Assembly: GCA_045576735.1 (NCBI GenBank)
Contig: JAZNGZ010000001.1
Coordinates: 1 to 64,000, forward strand
Source: RGIG4079 sp045576735
Lineage (GTDB): Bacteria; Bacteroidota; Bacteroidia; Bacteroidales; Muribaculaceae
DNA: 64,000 bases
Direction of reading: 5' to 3'
The position numbers and the translations under genes are program-made. The first letter of the stretch is position 1; every line of letters begins with the position of its first letter. Below the pieces are notes generated by a model that had not been told where the DNA came from, made no database searches, and was given only the letters and a program-made list of their open reading frames with translations. This document shows positions 42,666 through 51,847 of this stretch, piece after piece.

Positions 42666-43769
42666 ATGAAATTACAATATAAATTAGGAATTATAGCTTT
42701 GGGCCTTATCGCATTTACTTCTTGCGAAAAGAACGACCCATTTGCTGACCCCTTGGAAATCGGTCAACGTGTTCCTACTTGCTATTGGGAAGTAGGTTCT
42801 ACAACAGCTAAAGCTGGTGGCTATTTCTCTTTCAAAGGTCAATACTATACTGAAGATGGTCACACTCCTTCACATAGTGAAGTGTGGTACAATGTGACTC
42901 GTACTGATGAAGCATCTGCAACAGCTAAATTGGCAGGTTCAAGTTTCTCATACACTAAATCATACTCAGTAACTGATACAGTTCGTTCAAACCAAACAAT
43001 CATTAAGTATGCTCATTCTCTCGCAGTATGGGATGGATATGAATTTGTGTTGACCGACTCTGTTCCTGTTTCTGAAACTCTTACTCCTGTAAACTGGAAT
43101 ACTCCTAAGGTTTGGGGTGATAGCGAAGTTAAAAAATTCGGCAACTATTTCCCTACAAACTTTGCGGATGAGTTTGAAAAAGCAGTTGATTCTCTTATCG
43201 TAACAGATGCTAACTACAATTCACTCCGTTACCTTTATATCAACTATCCGTTTACAAACGAACGTTTCGCTGAAATCAATGCTGAATTTGGAACAGACTT
43301 CCCAACTGACATCAAATATAGCGAAACTGATGCTCAAGAAGGTGCAACTGACAAATCAACTCGTTGGTTTGACTATAATAATCCTAAAGTATCGGGTAAA
43401 GCACCTGCTGTAGTTGGATATTACTACACTACTATCGACGAAAATGGTAATGTAGTTTACCATGAAGTAGCTCTTGATTACGAAGCACAAGAAGGTCAAA
43501 AACTTCAAGCTGTTTACGAATCAGCTCCTTGGGTATTCAGCCGTTATGACGACGACTTGGGTTCTGTAGTTACTACAGTTCGTCCTGAGTATATCGAAGC
43601 ATTCAAAGCATTGGTTGAGCCTATCACATTTGTAGAATGGATTGGTAGCAACGATGGTTATGCTATTGAGTTTAAACGTAAATACTTCCTTGATGCCAAC
43701 TACCGTGTATTTGACACTGAAAATAATGTTGGTGTAGCTCACACTTCATATTCAATTGAAATTAACTAA
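42666..43769 (+). CDS. SusE-position surface lipoprotein
   Basis: A 367-residue lipoprotein (lipobox FTSC), 31 bp after the SusD-like gene. Beta-rich, with WEVGSTTAKAGGYFSFKGQY and a long acidic, aromatic middle. No family is recognised with confidence; its position matches the SusE/SusF-like glycan-binding lipoproteins of PULs. High-expression codon use is shared with the two genes upstream, so it is part of the same operon. Confidence 0.75.
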   Translation: MKLQYKLGIIALGLIAFTSCEKNDPFADPLEIGQRVPTCYWEVGSTTAKAGGYFSFKGQYYTEDGHTPSHSEVWYNVTRTDEASATAKLAGSSFSYTKSYSVTDTVRSNQTIIKYAHSLAVWDGYEFVLTDSVPVSETLTPVNWNTPKVWGDSEVKKFGNYFPTNFADEFEKAVDSLIVTDANYNSLRYLYINYPFTNERFAEINAEFGTDFPTDIKYSETDAQEGATDKSTRWFDYNNPKVSGKAPAVVGYYYTTIDENGNVVYHEVALDYEAQEGQKLQAVYESAPWVFSRYDDDLGSVVTTVRPEYIEAFKALVEPITFVEWIGSNDGYAIEFKRKYFLDANYRVFDTENNVGVAHTSYSIEIN

Positions 43770-43788
43770 GATTTAAAATTTGAGCATT

Positions 43789-45585
43789 ATGAAATTTCTT
43801 AATAAATTAGGTCTTCTTGCGTTGTTTGCATTTGCTATGTCGGCATGTGTTGACCAAGACCCTGAAATTCAAACTTTCCCTAACCCCGACGTAGATTTCA
43901 CCTACGAAGTGGCTGGTGGTGATTCAGCTGACTACAAACTCGACTATTATGTAGTATCGCACATTCAATTCAACAACACTTCAGCTAAAACAGGTAATAT
44001 TACTTGGGATTTCGGCGCGCCGGAAGGTGAATATGAAGTGACAAACGATGACATCAATAACCCTATCGTTAAATATAAAAACGCTGGTCGTTATGATGTG
44101 ACATTGACAATTGATGGTGTAGGTTCTCGCACTTATCCTATCCTTATCTACGACATCGTTCCAAAATTATCTATTTCAGAACAATCTATGGAACTCGTGG
44201 AATTGAATGAATGTAAAGTGTCATTCGCACTTCGTTTGCCTAACCCTGAAAACAAAGTGGTTAAGTATATCTGGACCTTCCCCGAAGGTGCTAAAGACGA
44301 AAATGGTCAACCTATTACTACTCGTGAATATACTTCTGACCCTGTAACAGGTGAAGTGGAATGTCCTAAGAATATCACTTTCAGCAAACTCGGTTCACAA
44401 CAAGTGACAGTTGATGCAGTCTTCGACCTTGGTAGCGAAGAAGAACGTCCTCTTGAACAATCTTACATCAACGTTCAAGTTGCATGTCCTATTGAAGTTC
44501 CTACATTGTATTATGCACAAGTAGGTGGCAACATCAAGGCTGTGAAATTGTTGAGCGAAGAGCAATTAGATTATTTGGGCTTGAAAAATGAAGATGTATT
44601 ACCTTATGATATGGGTGTAAGCGCCGGTGAAAATCCATTCAACATTCTTTATGGTAGCACAACTGATACCAACGAAGAATCTGGCGAAACTTCAACTTCT
44701 CACTGGATTTACATTCTTGATGCAGGTAAACAATATTACTACATCAACGACGAAGGTGGTGTGCTTGGTGATGGTAAAATCACTGCTATGCGTACTAATG
44801 GTACTGATGTTAACACTGTTATCTCTAACGTGGGTGGCGCTGCATTCAACGACCCATTCCAAGGAAATATCTACGATGGTTATATTTACTACAACGACCG
44901 TAACCGTGGTATCTCTAAGATTGGCATGACTGAGCGCGGTCTTGTTGAAGGAAAAACTTCTGACAACTTCCGTTTAGAATACTTCGTGACAAATGAACGT
45001 CTTCCATATTACAACGTTCAATATGCTTATGGTGCTATCTCAACAGGTATCTACCGCGATAAGAAGAATGTATGGTGGTGGGGTAAAAACTACTCTGGTA
45101 ATGGTATGGTTCGTTTTGAAGAATCTCAAATCGGTGCTACTCAATCTGAAGCTGCAACTAAAGAGAAAAAATATCCTAAGTTGTTAGATGGTGTTAAGTT
45201 TACATCATATGCAATTGATGAAGATCGCAAAGCTCTTTATATTTGGGGTATCAATGGTTCGCCTGCAGCCGGTTTCCTAGAATATCCACTTCCTGAAGGT
45301 ACTGAAGCTTCTTTGACAGTAAAAGACTATGTAGGTTATGTTAACATGGAAGCAAAAGCTGTCAACACTACAGCCGACGAGCCTGTATTTGTAAAACAAA
45401 TGGTTATCGACTCTCGTAATGGTCGCGTTTACTTCGGTTTCCGTGCTGAAGTTGGCGATGTTTGGGGAGGCGGAACTGGTCTTGTTTACTATGATCCTGA
45501 AACTAAACAATGTTATCGTTACGCAAATACAAGCGAAGAAATCCTTGGTGTAACAATTAACCCAACAGCTACTAAACTCTTCTAA
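43789..45585 (+). CDS. PKD-domain surface lipoprotein
   Basis: A 598-residue lipoprotein (lipobox MSAC). The ATG at 43789 is used; an in-frame TTG lies three codons upstream. Residues of about 20-115 form a PKD-like fold (FTYEVAGGDS, VSHIQFNNTSAKTGNITWDFG, AGRYDVTLTIDG). A second Ig-like domain follows. Residues 230-598 look like a propeller with WIYILDAGKQYYYIND, FQGNIYDGYIYYNDRNRGI, and repeated aromatic turns. Lipoproteins of this layout end many SusC/SusD operons and are thought to bind glycan at the surface. A strong terminator follows. Confidence 0.75.
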   Translation: MKFLNKLGLLALFAFAMSACVDQDPEIQTFPNPDVDFTYEVAGGDSADYKLDYYVVSHIQFNNTSAKTGNITWDFGAPEGEYEVTNDDINNPIVKYKNAGRYDVTLTIDGVGSRTYPILIYDIVPKLSISEQSMELVELNECKVSFALRLPNPENKVVKYIWTFPEGAKDENGQPITTREYTSDPVTGEVECPKNITFSKLGSQQVTVDAVFDLGSEEERPLEQSYINVQVACPIEVPTLYYAQVGGNIKAVKLLSEEQLDYLGLKNEDVLPYDMGVSAGENPFNILYGSTTDTNEESGETSTSHWIYILDAGKQYYYINDEGGVLGDGKITAMRTNGTDVNTVISNVGGAAFNDPFQGNIYDGYIYYNDRNRGISKIGMTERGLVEGKTSDNFRLEYFVTNERLPYYNVQYAYGAISTGIYRDKKNVWWWGKNYSGNGMVRFEESQIGATQSEAATKEKKYPKLLDGVKFTSYAIDEDRKALYIWGINGSPAAGFLEYPLPEGTEASLTVKDYVGYVNMEAKAVNTTADEPVFVKQMVIDSRNGRVYFGFRAEVGDVWGGGTGLVYYDPETKQCYRYANTSEEILGVTINPTATKLF

Positions 45586-45609
45586 ACCTCGGTTTGGTTG
45601 AAATAATCT

Positions 45610-45655
45610 AAATCAAAAGGTAACTGCCGCGAAAGGCGGTTACCTTTGATTTTAT
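45610..45655 (+). terminator. strong terminator between PKD lipoprotein and GHL10 gene
   Basis: AAATCAAA-AGGTAAC-TGCC pairs with GGCG-GTTACCT-TTGATTT around a short GCGAAA loop, followed by T residues. It lies 25 bp past one gene and 9 bp before the next start. Confidence 0.75.
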
Positions 45656-45663
45656 AAAATATC

Positions 45664-48321
45664 ATGAATAAAATTATGAATAAAATATTAAAAACAATAG
45701 GCCTTGCTGCAGTAGCATCTATGGCATTGATGACAACGAGTGTTGATGCTCAAGCCGAAACCACTCGTGAGCACCGCGCTATATGGTGTACTCCATTCCT
45801 TAGCCACTGGCCCACTGCATCAATAACCTCGGGTAATGCCGAATCACACAAGAATGTGCTACGCAAGCGTATGGCAACATACAAAGCGCAAGGTATTAAT
45901 GTGATTTACTACCATGTGCGCTCTGAGTGTGATGCTACATATAAGTCATCATATGAACCTTGGGCAGAATCGGTATCAGGAAAGCGTGGCTCAGCTCCAG
46001 CTTTCGACCCATTTGAATTCATGATTCAAACATGTCATGAATATGGTATCGAATGTTATGCATGGATCAACCCATATCGCTACCACACAAGCAAAAACGG
46101 TACTCATGGCGGTGGCGCATTGGATTATGAAGTAACTCACCCCGAATGGTTGATGAGTGGTACAACAAGCAATACAGTGCTCAACCCCGCTAAAAAAGAG
46201 GTATTGCAACGTATTCTTGATGTAACACGTGAAATTGTTACAAACTATGATGTTGATGGTGTGGTTTTCGATGACTATTTCTATCCTCAAGGTGGTACTG
46301 CTGAAAACTCTACAGCTCCCGACTGGGCCGACTATCAAGCAAGCGGAACATCATTGTCAATTGGTGATTGGCGTCGCGCCAATGTTAACAACATGGTGGG
46401 TGAAGTCAACAAATTGATAAAGAGTATTAAGCCATATGTATGTTTCGGTATTTCTCCTGCAGGTAAATCATCTCCTCCCAATGTGGAAACTGAATATGGC
46501 ATGCCTGCTCTTGGTGGAGACTTCCAATACAACTCTATTTACTCAGATCCTCTTTATTGGTTGAAACATCAACAACTCGACTTCGTTTCTCCTCAAGTTT
46601 ATTGGGTGAGCGAATTTAAGAAACGTAGCGAATGGTGGATTGACGCTGCAATCAAATTTGACCGTCACATGTATATTTCTACATCACCAACCGACTACAC
46701 CTCTGACGCAAGTGCCGGTGCTCAAGCAATGATTGATGAGATTAACATGACTCGTGATTTCAATCGTCAAGATGAAACCGGTCTTGTATATTTTGAATAC
46801 AAAACATTCAATAACTACACCGAAAAATATGATGGCACAAATCGTCAATATCTTGGTGACATCTTGTATCAATATGCTTATCAAAACAAAGCGTTGACAC
46901 CATTGCGCCACTGGAACAATGTGCGTGACCCTAAAATGACTTCAAACGTTAAAGTTTCGGGAACAACATTGACATGGGACGCAGTAGCCGGAGCCCGTTA
47001 CACTGTTTATGCAGTGCCAACAACATTGAGTGAATCGGAATTTACTTGTCAAAAACAATATCTCGAACAAGTGTGCTACACTAATAGCTATGCTATCCCA
47101 ACAGATAAAGCATCGGGATATACATGGGCTGTGTGTGTATATGACCGCTATGGTAACGAATATTCACCATTGTTTGCCGGCAAATCAGTAGGCACAGCAG
47201 CTACTCCATCTCTCACATATCCTATTAATGGCGAAAAAGCTCCCGACTTATTTGCATTTACATGGACAGGCGACGGAACAATGTATCGCGTGGAAATGGC
47301 CGAAGATGCTGCATTTACAAAGATTGTAGGAGATGCTGAAACCGATGAAAAGAAAGTGTCAATCACAGCTCTTGAAAAGAATCTCGAATCGGGTAAAACT
47401 TATTATTGGCGAGTAATTTCAAAGAAACCTAATGCTCTTGATAAAACATCGGCAGTGGGTTCATTCGTGGCTTCTCGCCTTGCAATCACTGCACCTACAG
47501 CCGAATCAACAGGTGTGTCATTGACTCCAACTATCACTTGGACTCCAATCGATGGTTGTGAATTTACACTAGAAATATGCAAAACTGCATCATTTGAAGA
47601 TATTGTTTACTCAGTTAAAACAAAAGGTTCGTCGGCAACTATTCCTGCACGCACACTTTCATCTTACAATGACTACTATGTGCGCGTAACAGCGGCTAAA
47701 GATGGACAAACTTCAACAAGTGATGCTGTTATGTTCAAAACTCTTGAAATGACCGACTTTGCTGCTCCTGAATTTGCTCGTCCTCTTACTGATGGAGCAA
47801 CAGTGTACAGCAACGAAGCAATTGAAGTGAAACCTTATGATGGTCTCACATCGGTAACTATTGAAATTGCTGCTGATAAATCAATGCCAAGTCGTAAGAA
47901 AACTTCTTATACTATTTATAATCTTGAATGTAAAACTCCAAAAACAGCCGGCGAAATCGCAATTTCATCGGCAAGCCTTGTAAATGGTACTACTTACTAT
48001 GTGCGTGCTCGCGGTGCATACAAAACAGCATCGGGCAACAAAAATACAGCATATTCACCTGTAGTATCATTTGTTTACAATTCAGGAGCCGGAGTTGAAG
48101 GAATTACCAACGACGAAGCAAAAGTATATGTAAGCAATGAAAATGTAGTGGTATTTGGAACTGCACAATCAGTTGAAATCTACAATATTGGTGGTCAACT
48201 TATTGAAAAAAATAATGTTGAAGGTCAATCAACACTCGATATTAACCACCTTGCAACAGGTGCTTATATCATCAAAGTTATTTCGGCTGACGAAGTGGTA
48301 ACTTTGAAACATGTGAAATAA
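45664..48321 (+). CDS. GHL10 (DUF187) family glycoside hydrolase
   Basis: An 885-residue exported enzyme (signal ending DAQAE; a second ATG 12 bp downstream is also possible). Residues of about 38-410 are the GHL10 barrel: EHRAIWCTPF, INVIYYHVRSECDATYKS, YGIECYAWINPYRYH, DVDGVVFDDYFYP with paired acids, ISPAGKSSPPN and DFVSPQVYW. About three Fn3-like domains follow (residues 420-790), then a C-terminal sorting-type tail (VEIYNIGGQLIEKN ... GAYIIKVIS). The E. coli relative DigH cleaves denuded peptidoglycan glycan strands, so a cell-wall glycan is a reasonable substrate here. The gene sits right behind a terminator hairpin, in a SusC/SusD locus. Confidence 0.88.
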   Translation: MNKIMNKILKTIGLAAVASMALMTTSVDAQAETTREHRAIWCTPFLSHWPTASITSGNAESHKNVLRKRMATYKAQGINVIYYHVRSECDATYKSSYEPWAESVSGKRGSAPAFDPFEFMIQTCHEYGIECYAWINPYRYHTSKNGTHGGGALDYEVTHPEWLMSGTTSNTVLNPAKKEVLQRILDVTREIVTNYDVDGVVFDDYFYPQGGTAENSTAPDWADYQASGTSLSIGDWRRANVNNMVGEVNKLIKSIKPYVCFGISPAGKSSPPNVETEYGMPALGGDFQYNSIYSDPLYWLKHQQLDFVSPQVYWVSEFKKRSEWWIDAAIKFDRHMYISTSPTDYTSDASAGAQAMIDEINMTRDFNRQDETGLVYFEYKTFNNYTEKYDGTNRQYLGDILYQYAYQNKALTPLRHWNNVRDPKMTSNVKVSGTTLTWDAVAGARYTVYAVPTTLSESEFTCQKQYLEQVCYTNSYAIPTDKASGYTWAVCVYDRYGNEYSPLFAGKSVGTAATPSLTYPINGEKAPDLFAFTWTGDGTMYRVEMAEDAAFTKIVGDAETDEKKVSITALEKNLESGKTYYWRVISKKPNALDKTSAVGSFVASRLAITAPTAESTGVSLTPTITWTPIDGCEFTLEICKTASFEDIVYSVKTKGSSATIPARTLSSYNDYYVRVTAAKDGQTSTSDAVMFKTLEMTDFAAPEFARPLTDGATVYSNEAIEVKPYDGLTSVTIEIAADKSMPSRKKTSYTIYNLECKTPKTAGEIAISSASLVNGTTYYVRARGAYKTASGNKNTAYSPVVSFVYNSGAGVEGITNDEAKVYVSNENVVVFGTAQSVEIYNIGGQLIEKNNVEGQSTLDINHLATGAYIIKVISADEVVTLKHVK

Positions 48322-48344
48322 TTTATTTCAGATAAATATCCTTT

Positions 48345-48380
48345 GAAGGAGGTGCTCTTGATGGGCATCTCCTTTCATTT
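48345..48380 (+). terminator. terminator of the GHL10 gene
   Basis: GAAGGAGGTGC and GCATCTCCTTTC arms followed by ATTTTG, about 25 bp past the stop. Confidence 0.65.
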
Positions 48381-48468
48381 TGTAGCAAAGATTTGCACAA
48401 ATGTAATTTTCTTGTGCATTAAATGATGATTTTCTTGCAAAGTGCAATAAAAACACGGAAAAAAGTAT

Positions 48469-48476
48469 TACTTTTG
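48469..48476 (+). promoter_or_regulatory. -7 box of the cupin regulator gene
   Basis: TACTTTTG, 34 bp before the start at 48511. No -33 box at the usual spacing. Confidence 0.4.
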
Positions 48477-48510
48477 TTGATTAATATAAGAAATAAAAAT
48501 CATATAGCTT

Positions 48511-49062
48511 ATGAATCATATAAAAGAAGTTGCAACTCGTTTGAGAGGGTTGCGCGATGCACTCGATTTATCAATAGAGCAGATTGCAGCCGATTGTGCG
48601 GTAACTTCACAAGAATATGCCGATTATGAAGATGGCAAGAAAGATATTCCTGTGAGTTTTTTGCATCGCATTGCGGCAAAATATGGAGTGGAACTTACAG
48701 CATTGTTGTTTGGTGAAGAACCCAAAATGCAAGCCTATTTTGTGACACGTTCAGGTAAAGGTGTGAAAGTGGAACGCACCAAGGCGTATAGTTATCAAGA
48801 CCTCGCTGCAGGTTTTGCTCATCGTGTTGTCTCTCCATTTATCGTTACAGTAGAACCTACTGATGCCGATAAACCAATGACGATGAATTCTCACCAAGGG
48901 CAAGAATTTAATTACGTGTTGCAAGGAAAAATGGAAATTGTGGTAGGTGGAAAATCTACGATACTCAATCCCGGCGACAGCATTATGTTTGATGCCACAT
49001 TGCCTCATGGTATGCGCACCACAGGCGGTGAGACAGTTAAATTCCTCGCAGTGATTTCATAA
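48511..49062 (+). CDS. XRE-family regulator with cupin domain
   Basis: A 183-residue cytoplasmic protein. Residues 5-65 are a Cro/CI-type helix-turn-helix (LRGLRDALDLSIEQIAADCAV, YADYEDGKKDIP). Residues 110-180 are a cupin (HQGQEFNYVLQGKMEIVVGG, LNPGDSIMFDATLPHGMR) that would bind a small effector. It lies 34 bp before an acyl-CoA ligase gene in the same direction, a pairing seen in other Bacteroidales, and so probably controls that operon in response to its substrate or product. Confidence 0.9.
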   Translation: MNHIKEVATRLRGLRDALDLSIEQIAADCAVTSQEYADYEDGKKDIPVSFLHRIAAKYGVELTALLFGEEPKMQAYFVTRSGKGVKVERTKAYSYQDLAAGFAHRVVSPFIVTVEPTDADKPMTMNSHQGQEFNYVLQGKMEIVVGGKSTILNPGDSIMFDATLPHGMRTTGGETVKFLAVIS

Positions 49063-49096
49063 CCATAAAAATATCCCTTCAAAATAATACATAGAT

Positions 49097-50746
49097 ATGT
49101 TAGATAAGTTTTTAGAAAAAGCCTCATTTGAATCATATGAGGACTTTATGCAAAACTTCAAAATAAACGTGCCCGAAAACTTCAATTTCGGATATGATGT
49201 AGTAGATGCATGGGCCGAAAAAGAGCCCGATAAAAAAGCTTTGCTTTGGACAAATGACCAAGGCGAAGAAATTCAATTTACATTTGCCGACATCAAGCGT
49301 GAAAGCGATAAAACAGCTTCATTCTTTGCGTCTCAAGGCATAGGACGTGGCGATATGGTGATGTTGATCCTCAAACGCCATTATCAATTCTGGTTCTCTA
49401 TCGTAGCACTTCACAAACTCGGAGCGACAGTAATTCCTGCTACACATCTTTTGACTGAAAAAGATATTATATATCGTTGTGAAAAAGCCGATATCAAGGC
49501 CATAGTGGCTACCGGTGATGAGATTGTAATCAATCACATTCAAAATTCATTACCTAAGTGCCCAACGTTGAAAACTCTTATCTCAACCGGACCTATTGTG
49601 CCCGAAGGGTGGTTTGATTTCAATAAAGAAATTGAAGCGGCAGCACCATATGTGCGTCCTGAGTTGGCCAATACAAATGATGATGTGTCATTGATGTATT
49701 TCACATCGGGAACAACCGGAAATCCCAAAATGGTGGCACACGACTTCACATATCCTCTTGGTCATATCATCACAGGCTCATTCTGGCACAATGTGAAAGA
49801 AGATAGCCTTCACTTGACATTGGCCGATACCGGCTGGGGAAAAGCTGTGTGGGGCAAGCTATATGGACAATGGATTGCCGGAGCAAATGTGTTTGTCTAT
49901 GATTTTGAAAAATTTGAGCCGGTTGATGTGCTTCATATGATTCAAAAATATGGCATCACATCATTCTGTGCACCTCCCACAGTGTTCCGTTTCCTCATAC
50001 GCGAAGATCTTACTAAATTCGACATCTCGACATTGAAATATTGTACTATTGCAGGCGAAGCTCTCAATCCTAAAGTTTATGATGAGTGGAAACGCTTGAC
50101 AGGTATTAAGTTGATGGAAGGTTTTGGTCAAACCGAAACCACCCTCACTATTGCCACATATCCATGGCTTGAGCCGAAACCCGGTTCAATGGGTTGCAAA
50201 GGTCCAGTTTATGACATCGACCTACTCACAGCCGATGGTCGATGGGCCGAAGATGGTGAACAAGGCGAAATCGTGGTGCGCACCAATGGCGTGAAACCCG
50301 TAGGCTTGTTTAAGGAATATCTTAAAGACCCAGAACTCACTTATGAAGCTTATCACGATGATATTTATCACACAGGCGACGTGGCTTGGCGCGATGAAGA
50401 TGGTTACTTCTGGTTTGTGGGTCGCACCGACGATGTAATCAAATCATCGGGTTATCGCATTGGCCCATTTGAGGTGGAAAGCGCATTGATGACACACCCT
50501 GCAGTAGTGGAATGTGCTATTACCGGTGTGCCCGACGAAATTCGTGGTCAAGTGGTGAAAGCAACCATAGTGTTGGCTAAAGACTATAAAGATAAAGCCG
50601 GCGAAGCGTTAATCAAGGAAATTCAAAACCATGTGAAACGTGTCACTGCGCCTTATAAATATCCTCGCATTGTGGAATTTGTTGACGAATTGCCTAAAAC
50701 TATCAGTGGAAAGATTCGTCGTGTGGAAATTCGTAATAAGAAATAA
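49097..50746 (+). CDS. AMP-forming acetyl/acyl-CoA ligase
   Basis: A 549-residue ANL enzyme. The P-loop is MYFTSGTTGNPKMVAHDF near residue 200. The A5 motif is EGFGQTETTLTI. The hinge block is IYHTGDVAWRDEDGYFWFVGR, followed by DVIKSSGYRIGPFEVESAL. The catalytic Lys lies in ELPKTISGKIRR. Overall it is closest to medium-chain or branched acyl-CoA synthetases of the acetyl-CoA-synthetase-like group; the true acid is unknown. Its stop codon overlaps the proB start (TAATG), so the ligase and proB-proA can be read from one transcript. Confidence 0.88.
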   Translation: MLDKFLEKASFESYEDFMQNFKINVPENFNFGYDVVDAWAEKEPDKKALLWTNDQGEEIQFTFADIKRESDKTASFFASQGIGRGDMVMLILKRHYQFWFSIVALHKLGATVIPATHLLTEKDIIYRCEKADIKAIVATGDEIVINHIQNSLPKCPTLKTLISTGPIVPEGWFDFNKEIEAAAPYVRPELANTNDDVSLMYFTSGTTGNPKMVAHDFTYPLGHIITGSFWHNVKEDSLHLTLADTGWGKAVWGKLYGQWIAGANVFVYDFEKFEPVDVLHMIQKYGITSFCAPPTVFRFLIREDLTKFDISTLKYCTIAGEALNPKVYDEWKRLTGIKLMEGFGQTETTLTIATYPWLEPKPGSMGCKGPVYDIDLLTADGRWAEDGEQGEIVVRTNGVKPVGLFKEYLKDPELTYEAYHDDIYHTGDVAWRDEDGYFWFVGRTDDVIKSSGYRIGPFEVESALMTHPAVVECAITGVPDEIRGQVVKATIVLAKDYKDKAGEALIKEIQNHVKRVTAPYKYPRIVEFVDELPKTISGKIRRVEIRNKK

Positions 50747-51834
50747 TGAATATGAATAATCGCTATACACGCATAGCCGTAAAAATTGGTAGCAATGTGT
50801 TGACCCGCAAGGACGGCACGCTCGATATTACACGCATGAGTGCGCTCGTGGACCAAATAGCCGAGTTGCACCATCGTGGCATAGGGGTGATTATGATCTC
50901 CTCGGGGGCAGTGGCTTCGGGTCGTAGCGAATTACGTGAAAATAAAAAACTTGATGCCGTATCGGCTCGTCAACTATATAGTGCAGTGGGGCAAGCTAAG
51001 CTTATAAATCGCTATTATGAGCTATTTCGTGAACATGGCATAGCTTGTGGACAAGTGTTGACTACAAAGGAGAATTTCTCGACACGTCGTCACTATCTCA
51101 ACCAAAAACATTGCATGGAAGTGATGCTTGGCAATGGTGTCATTCCTATCGTGAATGAAAATGACACGGTATCGGTTACCGAGTTGATGTTTACCGATAA
51201 TGATGAGTTGTCGGGGCTCATTGCCACGATGATGGGTATGCAAGCGCTTGTGATATTGAGCAATATTGATGGTGTATATGACGGAAATCCTAATGATGCT
51301 ACATCGAAAGTTATCACCGATATCGAACAGCAAAACGATGTGTCGGAGTATATCCAAGAGGGTAAATCTTCGCTCGGACGAGGCGGAATGGCTACAAAAT
51401 ATCGCATAGCTCGAAAGGTGGCCTCGGAAGGTATTGCGGTGATTATTGCTAATGGCAAGCGTGACAATATTTTGCTCGATGTGGTGGCTCCCGAACGTAA
51501 TGTGCCTTACACAATGTTTCATCCTGCAGCTCAACCCACTTCGGGCGTGAAAAAGTGGATTGCCCATAGCGAAGGGTTCGCGAAAGGCGAGGTGCACATC
51601 AACCAAGGAGCAGTAGATGCTTTGTTGTCGGCTCGTGGAGCAAGTTTGTTACCTATTGGCGTAACCTCTATAATTGGAGATTTTGAAAAAGATGATATAG
51701 TGAAGGTGATAGCTCCTAATGGCGATATGATTGCCGTGGGAAAAGTGGGGTATGACTCAGAATCGGCTCGCCAAGTGCTGGGCGAGAGTGGAGCACGTCC
51801 GCTTGTTCATAGCGATTATCTTTATATTGACTAA
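50746..51834 (+). CDS. proB: glutamate 5-kinase
   Basis: A 362-residue enzyme that phosphorylates glutamate, the first step of proline synthesis. The amino-acid kinase domain (residues 1-255) has VKIGSNVLTRKDG, MISSGAVASGRSEL, VNENDTVS and FTDNDELSGLIATMM. A C-terminal PUA domain (about 275-362) follows. It is the feedback-control point of the pathway in most bacteria. The start overlaps the upstream ligase stop by one base; an ATG two codons later is an alternative. proA follows 13 bp downstream. Confidence 0.95.
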   Translation: MNMNNRYTRIAVKIGSNVLTRKDGTLDITRMSALVDQIAELHHRGIGVIMISSGAVASGRSELRENKKLDAVSARQLYSAVGQAKLINRYYELFREHGIACGQVLTTKENFSTRRHYLNQKHCMEVMLGNGVIPIVNENDTVSVTELMFTDNDELSGLIATMMGMQALVILSNIDGVYDGNPNDATSKVITDIEQQNDVSEYIQEGKSSLGRGGMATKYRIARKVASEGIAVIIANGKRDNILLDVVAPERNVPYTMFHPAAQPTSGVKKWIAHSEGFAKGEVHINQGAVDALLSARGASLLPIGVTSIIGDFEKDDIVKVIAPNGDMIAVGKVGYDSESARQVLGESGARPLVHSDYLYID

Positions 51835-51847
51835 TAAAAATAATGAA

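Noticed and set aside
51731..51847. Longer N-terminus for ProA
   Set aside because: It lies inside the end of proB in another frame; the family starts at MSNEIYKLARTA.
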